64,000 bases of DNA from Myxococcales bacterium (GCA_016794345.1 JAEUKE010000174.1:1-64000); one strand, 5' to 3'; numbered from the stretch's first letter, positions 36,478 to 46,055 are shown. A program made the numbers and translations. The notes: generated from the letters alone by a model not told the origin.

Positions 36478-36484
36478 CCCGCAA
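36456..36484 (-). promoter_or_regulatory. Promoter of tRNA-Val(CAC)
   Basis: On the minus strand, TTGCGG (36484-36479) and TAACAA (36461-36456) are 17 bases apart, with the tRNA 5' end 12 bases further on. The layout matches the promoter of the other tRNA-Val at 53164, which has TTGACA and TAAGAA with the same spacing. Confidence 0.6.
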
Positions 36485-36497
36485 GACCTTGGAACAC

Positions 36498-37703
36498 TCA
36501 GGCCTTCTTCGCTCGCTCGACCGCCGCCGCAAACGCCGCGAGGCCGCCCTGGATGTCCGCCTCGGAGCAGGCATAGGAGAACCGCAGGTAGCCAGGCGCA
36601 CCGAAGGGCGAGCCCGCGACCGTGGCGGCGTGCGCCTCGCGGAGCAGCCACATGGCGATCTGTTCGTCGGTCTCGAGGCGGCTGTCCCCGTCGCGCAGAC
36701 CGAGCAGGCCGCGGACGTCCGCGAAGGCGTAGAAGGCCCCCTCGGGCATCCGGCACTTCACGCCCGGCACCTTCCGGAGCCCCTCCACCATCAGGGTGCG
36801 CCGTCGCTCGAAGGCAGACCGCATCTGCTCGACGCTCTCGCGCGGGCCGCGGAGGGCAGCCGCAGCCGCGGCCTGGGCCACCGCGGCGGGGTTTGTGGTG
36901 CTCTGCCCCTGGATGGTCGCGAGCGCCTCCGCAACGCGAGGCGAAGTGATGCTCCAACCGATGCGCCAGCCGGTCATCGCGTAGGTCTTGCTGACGCCGT
37001 CCACCACGATGAGGCGCTCGCCGAGGTCCGGTGCGAGCGCCGCGAGCGAGCAATGCTCGAACCCGCCGTAGACGAGGTCGCCGTAGATCTCGTCCACGAT
37101 GACGTAGTAGTCCCCCTTCTTCAGCACCGCAGCGAGCGCGAGGAGGGCATCCTTCGAGTAGGCCGCCCCGGTCGGGTTCGACGGCGTGCAGAGGATGAGC
37201 GCCTTGGTCCGGGGCGTGACCCGCCGCTCGAGCTCCTCCGGCGTGAGCACGAAGCCGGTCTCCTCTTTGGTCTCCGCGATCACCGGCGTGGCCCCGACGA
37301 GCCGGACCTGCTCCGGGTAGCTCACCCAGTACGGTGCGGGGATGATGACCTCGTCCCCGGGCTCGTAGAGGGCACAGGCGAGGTTGAAGAGGGCGTGTTT
37401 GGCGCCGACCGAGACCGTGATCTGCTTCGGCTCGATCTTGTGCTTTCGGTCGCGCAAGGTCGCATCCACGATGGCGGCCTTGAGGTCCGGCGTCCCGGTC
37501 ACGGCGGTGTACCGCGTGGCCCCCTTGTCCAGGGCCTCCTTGGCAGCTGCGACGACGTGAGGCGGTGTGGGGAAGTCCGGCTCCCCCACGCTGTAGGGGT
37601 AGACCTTGACGCCCTGCGCGGTCAGCTGGGCGGCCTTGGCCGCCATCGCGAGCGTGGCGCTCGGCGCCACGGCGGAGAGGCGTTGGGCCAACGAGGTGGG
37701 CAT
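36498..37703 (-). CDS. Aspartate-type aminotransferase (class I)
   Basis: This 401-residue PLP enzyme has the typical run YSVGEPDFPTPPHV at the N-terminal domain, TPSNPTGAAYS, the pyridine-contact Asp in IVDEIYGDLVYGG, the Schiff-base lysine in VDGVSKTYAMTGWRIGW, and RFSYACS at the end with the carboxylate-binding Arg. It is close in pattern to class I aspartate/prephenate aminotransferases. Substrate preference is not determined by the sequence alone. The start at 37703 (MPTSLAQRLS) was used because it begins the conserved region; a longer frame exists. Confidence 0.9.
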   Translation of the reverse strand: MPTSLAQRLSAVAPSATLAMAAKAAQLTAQGVKVYPYSVGEPDFPTPPHVVAAAKEALDKGATRYTAVTGTPDLKAAIVDATLRDRKHKIEPKQITVSVGAKHALFNLACALYEPGDEVIIPAPYWVSYPEQVRLVGATPVIAETKEETGFVLTPEELERRVTPRTKALILCTPSNPTGAAYSKDALLALAAVLKKGDYYVIVDEIYGDLVYGGFEHCSLAALAPDLGERLIVVDGVSKTYAMTGWRIGWSITSPRVAEALATIQGQSTTNPAAVAQAAAAAALRGPRESVEQMRSAFERRRTLMVEGLRKVPGVKCRMPEGAFYAFADVRGLLGLRDGDSRLETDEQIAMWLLREAHAATVAGSPFGAPGYLRFSYACSEADIQGGLAAFAAAVERAKKA

Positions 37704-37827
37704 GGCGGGACAAAAGCAGGCTGGGCGATCGAAAGCAAGGCCAGGGGGCATAACCTATCGAGAGGGCGAGACCGGCCCAGTGAACGAAAGCCGACCTCTG
37801 GGCTCCTCAAAAGGAGGGGCCCAGACG

Positions 37828-38433
37828 ATGGCGGCGCCCTCCAGAGTGTTTAGGAAGATGCAGATGCCCTCGCTCCTTCGTCCGCTTCGAACCCTCCTGG
37901 TCCCGGAACGGCCCGTGCGCGGGCAACGCGAGACCGGTCGCCGCGGCCTGCTGGGCGGCCTGCTCGCTTTGCCGATTGCGCCGCTCGTGTCCGGCGCGGC
38001 GGGCTGTGCCGCTCTCGCTGGCGAGGAGACGATCGACGCCTTCTTCATGGTCGGGAAGAACGCTGGCCCCGGCTTCAACGGGTGGTCCGAATACAACCTG
38101 GACGAAGCGCCGGATCCGGATCAGGCGGCGACCCTCGAGCGCATCATGCTCAACGCCCCGGATGGCGCGAAGGACCTCACGTTCATCACCGAGGTGTTCG
38201 CCGAGGCCGTGCAACCCGACGGCACGCGCACCCCCATCGCGTCGGGGAGCAACTTCCCCAAGAACGACACGATCGCCGCGATGGACATTCTCTTCGACGG
38301 CAACCTCCGCAACCTGCTCTACCCGGACGGCAAGAAGCTCCGCGTGGAGTGGGAGGGCAAGTTCGATCCGACCTACCCCTACCCGGAAGGCGGCGCGCGG
38401 GTGAACGCGCAGGTCATCATCGAGATCTTGTGA
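37828..38433 (+). CDS. Exported protein with twin-arginine-like signal
   Basis: This 201-residue protein has a charged N-terminal stretch, then ETGRRGLLGGLLALPIAPLVSGAAGC, a twin-arginine-type signal followed by a lipobox (SGAAGC). The mature part is small and acidic, with YNLDEAPDPDQ and DTIAAMDILFDGN segments. No family was recognised. AGGAGG lies 11 bases before the ATG and can pair with TCCT upstream in a short stem, which may reduce its availability. The stop is 6 bases from the convergent MCE gene end. Confidence 0.72.
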   Translation: MAAPSRVFRKMQMPSLLRPLRTLLVPERPVRGQRETGRRGLLGGLLALPIAPLVSGAAGCAALAGEETIDAFFMVGKNAGPGFNGWSEYNLDEAPDPDQAATLERIMLNAPDGAKDLTFITEVFAEAVQPDGTRTPIASGSNFPKNDTIAAMDILFDGNLRNLLYPDGKKLRVEWEGKFDPTYPYPEGGARVNAQVIIEIL

Positions 38434-38439
38434 GGCGGG

Positions 38440-39564
38440 TTACTTGTTGTCCGCGCTCACGGCTTTGGGCGGCGGGGCGACCGTGACGTCCGGCTTCTTC
38501 TCGTCCTGCTTGATCGAGTAGCGGACGAGCGCGCGGAGCACGTCGTTCCGCTGGACGTTGCCGAGGACGACCTTCAGGTCCTCGTAGACGGACGGGTCGA
38601 CCAGGAGGCCGCCGACGGTCCCCTTCCCGGCCCGCATGTCCGAGACGATCGCCCGGACGTCCGCCGTGATCGCCGTGACGTTCTTGAGCGCCTCCGCGCC
38701 GTCCCCTTTGCCCCCGTAGAGCGCGTCGTGCACGAGGCTGTCGCTCTCCCGGACGCCCTTGAGCGTCAGCGCGATCTCGTTCGCCGCCGCGGCGACCTCG
38801 GTCACCCCCTTCGGGGAGTCGCCATAGATGATGTCGTGTGCGAAGCCCGGCCCTTGCTCGACCCGAGCGAAGACCCGTCGGGCGTCGCGGAGCAGGCCTT
38901 CGGCCTCGTGGGCGGTGCGCTCGAGGCTCGCCACCGCCTTGCTGATGCGCTCGGCTTCCTTCGGATCGCTGAGGAGCTTGGTCGGGTAACCCTGACCGTG
39001 CGCGACCTCGTTCAGGATGTGGTTCATGTTGGCGACGGTGCCCTGGATGTCGCGATGGAGCTTCTCGTCCCCGAGAGGCTTCGTCGCCTTCGCGATGTTG
39101 TCGATCGCGATCTCCGCCTTGCCCGCCATCTCGCCGACGCGACCCATCATGTCGTCCGCGGCCTCGCCGTCGAGCACCGTCCCCGGCGGGGCGGCTTCCT
39201 CTTTTCCGCCCATCGTCAGCTCGACCATCTTGTCGCCGAGCAGACCCTTCGTCGCGATCTTCGCCCGGGTGTCCCGGCGAATGCGGCCCTTCTCCGTGTC
39301 CGACACCCAGAACGTCACGTAGACCGTGGGGTCCTCGGCGTTCTTCTTGTCGTAGCCGACGTAGCTCACCTGCCCGATGTCGATGCCGCCGAGGCGCACG
39401 GGCGCGCCCGGCTTGAGCCCCGACACATCCAGGAAGGTGGTCTTGAACTCGACCGACTTCGAGAACAGCCGCCGCTCGTCACCGATGAGGAAGATGACGA
39501 GCCCGGCGAAGAAAAGCCCGAGCACCACGAAGATGCCGACCTTCATGTCTCGCGAGACGCTCAT
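38440..39564 (-). CDS. MCE/MlaD-family lipid-transport protein
   Basis: This 374-residue protein has an N-terminal transmembrane helix (KVGIFVVLGLFFAGLVIFLIG), then an MCE domain at about 35-125 (FLDVSGLKPGAPVRLGGIDIGQVSYVG and the GLLGDKMVELTMG end), followed by a long helical region with GYPTKLLSDP. This is the pattern of periplasmic phospholipid-transport subunits. It is 67 bases downstream of the ATPase gene on the same strand, so both are in one operon. Confidence 0.9.
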   Translation of the reverse strand: MSVSRDMKVGIFVVLGLFFAGLVIFLIGDERRLFSKSVEFKTTFLDVSGLKPGAPVRLGGIDIGQVSYVGYDKKNAEDPTVYVTFWVSDTEKGRIRRDTRAKIATKGLLGDKMVELTMGGKEEAAPPGTVLDGEAADDMMGRVGEMAGKAEIAIDNIAKATKPLGDEKLHRDIQGTVANMNHILNEVAHGQGYPTKLLSDPKEAERISKAVASLERTAHEAEGLLRDARRVFARVEQGPGFAHDIIYGDSPKGVTEVAAAANEIALTLKGVRESDSLVHDALYGGKGDGAEALKNVTAITADVRAIVSDMRAGKGTVGGLLVDPSVYEDLKVVLGNVQRNDVLRALVRYSIKQDEKKPDVTVAPPPKAVSADNK

Positions 39565-39631
39565 CAGGCGACCAGGATAGCAGCGAGCGGGCCGACCGCG
39601 AGCCCCATGAAGAGGAGATTGCTGCTCCTCA

Positions 39632-40420
39632 TCAGGACTGGAGCAGGGTTGCGACGTCCTCGTTCACGGGGGCGATCCCGTGGATGAAGTCGTGTACGCG
39701 CGGGTCGGTGCTCCTCCTGAAATCGTCGGGCGTTCCGCACAGGATGATCGACCCCGAGTGGACCATGGCCATGCGGTCGGAGATGCTGAAGGCGCTCTTC
39801 ATGTCGTGGGTGACGACGATGCTCGTGACGTCGATGGCCTTCTTGAGCCCGTTGATCAGGTGGTTGATCCGCTCGGTGTTGATCGGGTCCAGCCCGGTAG
39901 TCGGCTCGTCGTAGAGGAGCACCTCCGGCTGAACGGCGATGGCCCGCGCGAGGCCAACGCGTTTCTTCATGCCGCCGGACAGATCCGCCGGGCGCATCGC
40001 TTCGATGCCGGGAAGCCCGACGAGGGAGAGGGCCCAGTGCGCGCGCTCTCGCATCTGCTCCGGCGTCATCTCGTGCCGGAAGTGCTCCCGCAGGCCGTAC
40101 TCCACGTTCTCGCCGACGCTGATCGAGTCGAAGAGCGCGGCGCCCTGGAACAACATGGCGATCCGCCGCCGGACGTGGCTCACCTTGAGCTCGTTCATCC
40201 GGGTGATCTCTTCCCCGTGGAAGGTGACGGAGCCGGCGTCCGCCTCGAGCAGGCGGATGAGGAGCTTGAGCATGACGCTCTTGCCCACGCCCGAGCCGCC
40301 CATGATGGTGATGGTCTCGCCTGGATAGACCTCCAGATCGAGGTTGCGATAGATGACCTTCGGGCCGAAGGCCTTCTTCACGCCTCGGAATCGGATCAGC
40401 GGCTCGGCGAGCGGGGGCAT
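39632..40420 (-). CDS. ABC transporter ATPase, MlaF/Mkl-like
   Basis: This 262-residue ATPase has Walker A GGSGVGKSV, the Q-loop LFQGAALFDSI, the signature LSGGMKKRVGLARA, Walker B EVLLYDEPTTGLDP and the switch His in VVTHDMKSAF. The GAALFDSISVGENV tract and the GGM signature mark the MlaF/Mkl group that serves MCE lipid transporters. Its MCE partner follows. The permease (MlaE) normally sits next to it but is not in this window. Confidence 0.9.
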   Translation of the reverse strand: MPPLAEPLIRFRGVKKAFGPKVIYRNLDLEVYPGETITIMGGSGVGKSVMLKLLIRLLEADAGSVTFHGEEITRMNELKVSHVRRRIAMLFQGAALFDSISVGENVEYGLREHFRHEMTPEQMRERAHWALSLVGLPGIEAMRPADLSGGMKKRVGLARAIAVQPEVLLYDEPTTGLDPINTERINHLINGLKKAIDVTSIVVTHDMKSAFSISDRMAMVHSGSIILCGTPDDFRRSTDPRVHDFIHGIAPVNEDVATLLQS

Positions 40421-40445
40421 GCGGGCAAGAAGAATAGCGGCCCGA

Positions 40446-42134
40446 TCAGCGGGGTCTCGAGATTTTCTGGACGTGGAGCTCCGCGCCCCCGGCGAACGTG
40501 TTCCGCCGCAGGAACCCGACGGCGTCCACCACTTGCCCGGTGACCGCCGGCAGGAGCTCGGCGCGCCCGAACGCGACGCTGGTCAACGTTCGCTCGCCGA
40601 CGCCCAGCTCGAGCTTCAGGTGCCCCTTGAGATCGCGCGCCGAACGGACGATCGCGCCGGCGCAGAGGAGCGCGGGCGTCGGGTTCTGCTCTCCGAAGGG
40701 CTCCAGCCGCTCGAGATCGCGCAACACCATCGCCGGCTCGTCGCGCGGGTCGAGCCGCGCCGTGGGCTCGCCGAGCTTCTCGAACGTCCTCCCGGCGCTG
40801 ATCGTCGCGCAAGCGTCGGCCCACGCGCTCCGCAGCGCGTCGATCCGGTCGGCGCGGACGTGCACGCCAGCGGCGGCCTGGTGGCCGCCGAAGCCGACGA
40901 GCTCCCCCCGGCACTGGACGAGCGCGTCATAGAGCGGAAAGCCGCGCGGCCCGCGGACCGAGCCGCGCCCGGTGCTTCCCTCGATCGCGATCACGATCGT
41001 GGGCTTCAGGGTGGTCTCTGCGACCTTGCCGGCGACGATACCGACCACGCCGGGGTGCCAGGCCTCGCGGGCGAGCACGAGCCCGCCCAGCTCCGCCATG
41101 CCGCGCTCGGCCACGTCCGCCATGGCCTCTTCGACCATCTGGGCCTGCACCGCCCGGCGCCGCAGCTGCGTCTGCTCGATCGACGCGGCCAGCCCCTCGG
41201 CCGTGGTTCGATCGCGGCTGAGCAAGAGGGCGAGCGCCTCGTCCGGATCGCCGAGCCGGCCGGGCGCGTTGATGCGCGGGGCGATCCGGTACGCCACGTC
41301 TTCCCCGCCGACCCCCGCCGCCAGGTCGACCTTGGCCAGCCCCGCGAGGGCGCGGAGCCCCGGCCTGGCCCCGGAGGCGAGCACGCGCAGCCCCGCGCGG
41401 GTGAGCGCGCGGTTGTCCCCGACGAGCGGCACGACGTCCGCGATGGTGCCGATCGCGACGAGATCGAGGAGCGGCCGCAGATCGAGCTGCGCCTTGAGCT
41501 CTTGCCTGAGCGCGGCGGCCATCGTCAGCGCCAGCCCGCAGGAGGCTAGGTGCTTGAACGAGAAGCCACACTCCGGCCTGTGCGGGTTCAGGAAGGCGAA
41601 GGCAGGCAGCGTCTCCTTGGGGACGAGGTGGTGGTCGATGACGATCGTGTCGACGCCCGCCCGCCGCGCCTCGTCGATGCGCTCGTGATCGCTCGAGCCG
41701 CAGTCGCACGTGACCACGAGGCCCGCGCCGCTCGCGCGCACGCGCGCGAGCGCCGGCGCCGAGAGGCCGTAGGCGCCCTCTGTGCGCGTCGCCAGGAGCG
41801 GCACGGCCTCGCCACCCAGCGCTCGGATGGCGGACGTCATGACCGCGGTCGCGGTGATGCCGTCGCAGTCGTAGTCGCCGAAGACGCAGATGCGCTCCTT
41901 GCGGCGGATGGCCGAGGCGATGCGCTCGGCCGCCGGCGCGCGACCGGCCATGTCGGTGGGCGGCGTGAGGTGCGCGAGCTTCGGGTCGAGCCAGCGCTCC
42001 GTCTCGTCGCCGGGCGCGCGGCCCGCCCGATGGACGAGCTGCGCCGCCGTGTAGCTCAGCCCGTAGGCGGCACGCAGAGGGCCGACGAGATCGCTCGTCG
42101 GCCCTGGATCGATCGGCGGGTCGTCGAGGGTCAA
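40446..42134 (-). CDS. recJ: Single-stranded-DNA exonuclease RecJ
   Basis: This 562-residue enzyme has the DHH phosphoesterase motifs: GDYDCDGITATAV, CDCGSSDHE, TIVIDHHLVPK and, for DHHA1, GRGSVRGPRGF and GGHQAAAGVHV. It digests ssDNA 5' to 3' in repair and recombination. It starts with TTG at 42134, which overlaps the secF stop (TTGA), so translation is probably coupled to SecF. Length fits the family. Confidence 0.93.
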   Translation of the reverse strand: MTLDDPPIDPGPTSDLVGPLRAAYGLSYTAAQLVHRAGRAPGDETERWLDPKLAHLTPPTDMAGRAPAAERIASAIRRKERICVFGDYDCDGITATAVMTSAIRALGGEAVPLLATRTEGAYGLSAPALARVRASGAGLVVTCDCGSSDHERIDEARRAGVDTIVIDHHLVPKETLPAFAFLNPHRPECGFSFKHLASCGLALTMAAALRQELKAQLDLRPLLDLVAIGTIADVVPLVGDNRALTRAGLRVLASGARPGLRALAGLAKVDLAAGVGGEDVAYRIAPRINAPGRLGDPDEALALLLSRDRTTAEGLAASIEQTQLRRRAVQAQMVEEAMADVAERGMAELGGLVLAREAWHPGVVGIVAGKVAETTLKPTIVIAIEGSTGRGSVRGPRGFPLYDALVQCRGELVGFGGHQAAAGVHVRADRIDALRSAWADACATISAGRTFEKLGEPTARLDPRDEPAMVLRDLERLEPFGEQNPTPALLCAGAIVRSARDLKGHLKLELGVGERTLTSVAFGRAELLPAVTGQVVDAVGFLRRNTFAGGAELHVQKISRPR

Positions 42135-43426
42135 ACGACCGCGTCGGCCTTCTTCTGCGCCCGGACCCGCGTCACCTTCTTGGCGCGCTGCATCCCGCCG
42201 GCGAAGAAGCGGCGGTCGACGAACTCGGTGACCGGCGCGGCGATGTAGATGGAGGAGTACGTGCCGACGCCCACGCCGATGATCATGGCGAACGCGAAGT
42301 CCTTGATGACCTGCGTGCCGAAGACGAGGAACGCCGTGAGAGACAACAGCACGGTCAGGTTCGTGATGATCGTGCGGCCGAACATCTCGGAGACCGAGAG
42401 GTTCACGAGCTCCGGGAAGGTCTTGCCGCGGTACTTACCCAGGTTCTCGCGGACGCGGTCGTAGACGACGACCGTGTCGGAGATCGAGTAACCCATGATG
42501 GTGAGGACGGCGGCGACCGTCGTGAGCGTGATCTCGCGGCCGGTGAGGCACATGGCGCCGAGCGCGATGACGACGTCGTGGAAGAGGGCGATGATGCCGC
42601 CTGGCGCGAACCGCAAGTCGAACCGCAGCGCGATGTACGCCATGACGAAGATCATCGTGATGGCGATGGCCTTGAGCGCCATGTCGCGGAGCTCCGCGCC
42701 GGCCTTGGGGCCGATCCACTCGACGCTCTCGGGGTGGTCCGGCACGGCCGCACCGAACTTGCCGCGCAGGCCGTCCATCAGGGTGTCGCCCTTGGAGGCG
42801 AGGTGGACCTCGACCTTGCCGTCACGCTCGCTGACGAGCTGGACCGCGGTGGCGGTCTTCGACAGGCTGATCCCGGGGACCGCTTCGACCCTCCGCGTGA
42901 CGTCCGCCACGACCTGGTCCTTGCGGGCCTTTCGGGCCGCGTCGTCGAGCTTCTCGAGCCCGAGGTCATAACGCACCACGACCTTGTCGCCGCCGGGGCT
43001 GAAACGCAGATCCGTCGGAGTCGTCAGCTCGGTGCAGTCGGCGGGCCGATCCGACTCCGAGAAGCAGACGGCGCGCGTGATGGAGGTCTTCACGTCCTCC
43101 GAGAGCGCGCTCACCTCCTGCACGCGGATGAGGAATGCGTTCGGCTTGTTGGGGACGCTCACCACCTCGGGCGAGTTGAACTCGGTTTTCCCCTGCGCGT
43201 CCTTGATCTGCTCCACAGCCTCGCGGACGGCGCTCGCCTCGACGGGCTGCGTGAACTGAACGACGACCTCGGTGCCGCCTTTGAAGTCCGTCCCCCATTT
43301 CGGACCGGGGACGAAAAACGAGAGGATGGCCCCGCCGATGAGGAAGAGGGAGAGAAGGTAGAACGCCTTCCTCTTCCCCATGAAGTCGTAGACTTTGCCG
43401 TGCTTGAAGAGGACCAAAAAGACCAT
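42131..43426 (-). CDS. secF: Protein-export membrane protein SecF
   Basis: This 431-residue protein has the SecF layout: TM1 (AFYLLSLFLIGGAILSFFV), the motif DFKGGTEVVVQF, a periplasmic part, then five more membrane helices with the MGYSISDTVVVYDRVRENL and TLLSLTAFLVFGTQVIKDFAFAMIIGVGVGTYSSIYIAAPV segments. The periplasmic part is about 100 residues longer than in typical SecF of roughly 310 residues. It works with SecD in protein export using the proton gradient. It follows secD by 14 bases. Confidence 0.93.
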   Translation of the reverse strand: MVFLVLFKHGKVYDFMGKRKAFYLLSLFLIGGAILSFFVPGPKWGTDFKGGTEVVVQFTQPVEASAVREAVEQIKDAQGKTEFNSPEVVSVPNKPNAFLIRVQEVSALSEDVKTSITRAVCFSESDRPADCTELTTPTDLRFSPGGDKVVVRYDLGLEKLDDAARKARKDQVVADVTRRVEAVPGISLSKTATAVQLVSERDGKVEVHLASKGDTLMDGLRGKFGAAVPDHPESVEWIGPKAGAELRDMALKAIAITMIFVMAYIALRFDLRFAPGGIIALFHDVVIALGAMCLTGREITLTTVAAVLTIMGYSISDTVVVYDRVRENLGKYRGKTFPELVNLSVSEMFGRTIITNLTVLLSLTAFLVFGTQVIKDFAFAMIIGVGVGTYSSIYIAAPVTEFVDRRFFAGGMQRAKKVTRVRAQKKADAVV

Positions 43427-43440
43427 CGTTCGATCACCCT

Positions 43441-45612
43441 TCAGCCGAGGCTGAGCTGCTTGACCTTCCGCCAGCGGACGGCGTAGTCGAACATGAGGCG
43501 CGTACAGATCACGCCGGTGAAGAGGCTCGCGACCATCCCAATGATGAGGGCGACCGCGAAGCCTTTGATGGGGCCCGACCCGTACTGGAACAGGATGAGC
43601 CCCGAGATGAGCGTCGTCATGTGGCCGTCGATGATCGCGGAGAACGCGCGGTCATAGCCGATGTCGACCGCCTGGCGCGGGCTCTTGCCGGCGCGCAGCT
43701 CGTCGCGGATGCGCTCGTTGATGAGGACGTTCGCGTCGACCGCGATGCCGATCGTGAGCGACAGGCCGGCGATGCCGGGTAGCGTGAGGGACGCGCCGAA
43801 CATCGCGAGGATCGCGACCTGGATCACCAGGTTGAAGATGACGGCGAGGTTCGCGATGAAGCCGGCGCGCGAGTAGATGACCACCATGAAGACGAGCACG
43901 AGGACGGAGCCGACCACCGCGCCGCGAACGCCCTGCTCGATCGCGTCGGCGCCGAGCTGCGGACCGACGACCTGCTCGTTCTTGTGGAAGATGGGCGCCG
44001 GGAGCGCGCCGCTCTTGATAACGAGCTCGAGGCGCTTGGCGTCCTGATACTGCTGCTCGGGGTTGTTGCGGCCCATCGTGATGCGGGCGCTGCCGCCGGC
44101 GATCTTGCCCTGGATGACCGGGGCGCTCTCGACGACGTCGTCGAGGATGATGGCGAAGCGCTTGTTGATGTTCGCGCCAGTGACCTTCTCGAAGCGGTCG
44201 GCGCCGATGGGCGTGAACTCGAGGCTGACCTGCCAGCCGCCGAGCCCGCCGCCGTCCGACTGGTCGCGCGCGGCCTGGGCTACGCGGATCATGTCGCCGA
44301 CGACGTCGGCGTTCGACTGCACGTAGTACGTGCGCCAGCCGACCTCTTCGAACTCGTTTTTCTCCGGGATGAACTCGGTGACCTTGCCGAAGACGATCTG
44401 GTGGGTATCGGGGACCTGGAGCGAGCGCGTCCACGCCTCGAGGCGCTTCTTCGCGTCCACCATCTTCTCGCCCTCTTTTTTGGCGAGCAGGGCGTACGCG
44501 CGCGGCTCGGTCTTGCCAGCCCCGAGCGGCGCGTCTTCGAGGCGAAACGTGATGCCCTCCTCCGCGAGCTTCGGATCGGGCGTCGGCGAGTTCGCCATCT
44601 CGTCGAAGAAGCCGGCGGTGTCGTCGAGCATCTTGAACTCGAGGCGAGCCGTCTGGCTGATGATGCTCTTGATCTCCTCGAAGGCGCGGCGGTCGTCACC
44701 TGGAACCTCCACGACGATGTCCTCGCCGCTGCCGCCGGGCGCGATGGAGACCTCTTTCACGCCGAGGCTGTCGATCCGGCGATGGATCTTCTCCTTCGCC
44801 TGACCCACCGCGTCCGTCCGGACGCGATCGACGACCTCGCCCTTGATCTGGAAGCCGAGCACCTTCCCCTGACCGCGCGTGATGTTCATCTCCTGCATGA
44901 ACCGCGCGAGGAACGCCTCGTTGTTCGCCTTGGCCGCGTCCTCCTCGCTGACGAACTCGACGTTGATTCGAGTGACGTCGTCGCGGGGCTTGGTCACCTT
45001 CACGCGCTCGGCGAGCTTGGCGAGCTGCTCGAGCGTCGGCAGGGAGTCTTCGCTCGTGATGCCGAGCGTCCGCGCGAGCTGGGTGCGCAGGTCGTCGAAG
45101 TAGCGGTCGCGCTTGTCCTTGATCGCTTCCTGCACGTCGACCGCGTACTCGACACGGAAGCCGCCCTTGAGGTCGAGCCCTCGAACGAGCCGGAACGGGA
45201 TGTTCGCCCGAACGAAGCGGCCGACGCCGAGCTTGCCGCTCTTGGCGTTCGCCTCGAGCTCGGCCTGCTGCTCCTGGCTGAGGTTCGGGTCGACCTCCGG
45301 GCGGCCGAACCGCTCGTCCATGTACGTGGGGTACAGACAGAGGCCGGCGCCCAGGAGCAGGAACACGCAGAAGCCGACCTTGGCCCGCCAGGCGGAGTCG
45401 ATCCAGTCACCCGCGGTGACGAGCGCCCAGGGGATCATCAACGTGGCGACGGCGCCGAGCCAGAACACCTCGTAGTGGGCGCAGCCTGCGCCGACGGCGG
45501 CGCTGAGGGTGGCCCAAACGAGCGGGCCGCGCTTGGTCTTGACCGCGTAGGCGGCGAACGCGAGCACCACCGCGAGCGCGGCGAGGCCGTACTTCAGGTA
45601 GACGTAGATCAC
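43441..45612 (-). CDS. secD: Protein-export membrane protein SecD
   Basis: This 723-residue protein carries GLDLKGGFRVEYAVD (D1), a long periplasmic region with the P1 head domain, then the conserved C-terminal bundle with GIAGLSLTIGIAVDANVLINERIRDEL. Compared with the usual N-terminus it has additional hydrophobic helices before the domain (about residues 1-25, 30-65 and 75-95), making it larger than the common 600-620 residues. It overlaps the yajC stop by four bases (ATGA). Confidence 0.93.
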   Translation of the reverse strand: MIYVYLKYGLAALAVVLAFAAYAVKTKRGPLVWATLSAAVGAGCAHYEVFWLGAVATLMIPWALVTAGDWIDSAWRAKVGFCVFLLLGAGLCLYPTYMDERFGRPEVDPNLSQEQQAELEANAKSGKLGVGRFVRANIPFRLVRGLDLKGGFRVEYAVDVQEAIKDKRDRYFDDLRTQLARTLGITSEDSLPTLEQLAKLAERVKVTKPRDDVTRINVEFVSEEDAAKANNEAFLARFMQEMNITRGQGKVLGFQIKGEVVDRVRTDAVGQAKEKIHRRIDSLGVKEVSIAPGGSGEDIVVEVPGDDRRAFEEIKSIISQTARLEFKMLDDTAGFFDEMANSPTPDPKLAEEGITFRLEDAPLGAGKTEPRAYALLAKKEGEKMVDAKKRLEAWTRSLQVPDTHQIVFGKVTEFIPEKNEFEEVGWRTYYVQSNADVVGDMIRVAQAARDQSDGGGLGGWQVSLEFTPIGADRFEKVTGANINKRFAIILDDVVESAPVIQGKIAGGSARITMGRNNPEQQYQDAKRLELVIKSGALPAPIFHKNEQVVGPQLGADAIEQGVRGAVVGSVLVLVFMVVIYSRAGFIANLAVIFNLVIQVAILAMFGASLTLPGIAGLSLTIGIAVDANVLINERIRDELRAGKSPRQAVDIGYDRAFSAIIDGHMTTLISGLILFQYGSGPIKGFAVALIIGMVASLFTGVICTRLMFDYAVRWRKVKQLSLG

Positions 45613-46055
45613 GACTTGTCCTTCTCGGCAGAAGGCTTGGCCCCCTTCGTTTCTTTCTCGTCCTTCTTCGCGTCAGCCGCTTTCTTGTCGGCGGGGGCCG
45701 CCTTCGGATCGGTGGCGTCCTTGCCTTCGATCGCGGTCTTGAGGAAGGCGACGAAGACGCCCGGGGCGATCTCGATCTCGGCAGTCTTGTCGCCGAGCTT
45801 CGTGACCTTGCCGATCATGCCGGCGCGCGTGACGACGCGGTCGCCGACCTTCAGGCTCTCTTCGAGGTCCTTCTGCTTCTTGTTCTGGCTCCGCGTCATC
45901 CAGAAGATGAGCAGGACAGGCAGGAGCAGGAACAGCATCGAGCCGAGGCCGCCGCCAAAAAGGCCGCCGCCACCGGAGGGAGGGGCGCTGCCGCCAGGAT
46001 CGGGCGCGGGAGCCGGAGCACCAGGCTCGGAGGGTTGGAGGATGATCGAGGTCAC
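45609..46055 (-). CDS. yajC: Preprotein translocase subunit YajC
   Basis: This 148-residue protein has a Pro/Gly-rich N-terminal segment, one membrane helix (LGSMLFLLLPVLLIFWMTRSQNKKQKD), and the conserved KVGDRVVTRAGMIGKVTKLGDKTAEIEIAPGVFVAFLKTAI domain, followed by a Lys/Asp/Ala-rich tail. It heads the yajC-secD-secF-recJ operon. Confidence 0.92.
   Translation of the reverse strand: MTSIILQPSEPGAPAPAPDPGGSAPPSGGGGLFGGGLGSMLFLLLPVLLIFWMTRSQNKKQKDLEESLKVGDRVVTRAGMIGKVTKLGDKTAEIEIAPGVFVAFLKTAIEGKDATDPKAAPADKKAADAKKDEKETKGAKPSAEKDKS

Noticed and set aside
33418..37713. Open frame of 1431 codons on the minus strand across a PilZ gene, several other genes and a tRNA
   Set aside because: It is antisense to three well-supported plus-strand genes, crosses the tRNA, and overlaps the aminotransferase in another frame. 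The protein is mostly Arg/Gly-rich filler. Only the last 148 codons (PilZ) are supported.
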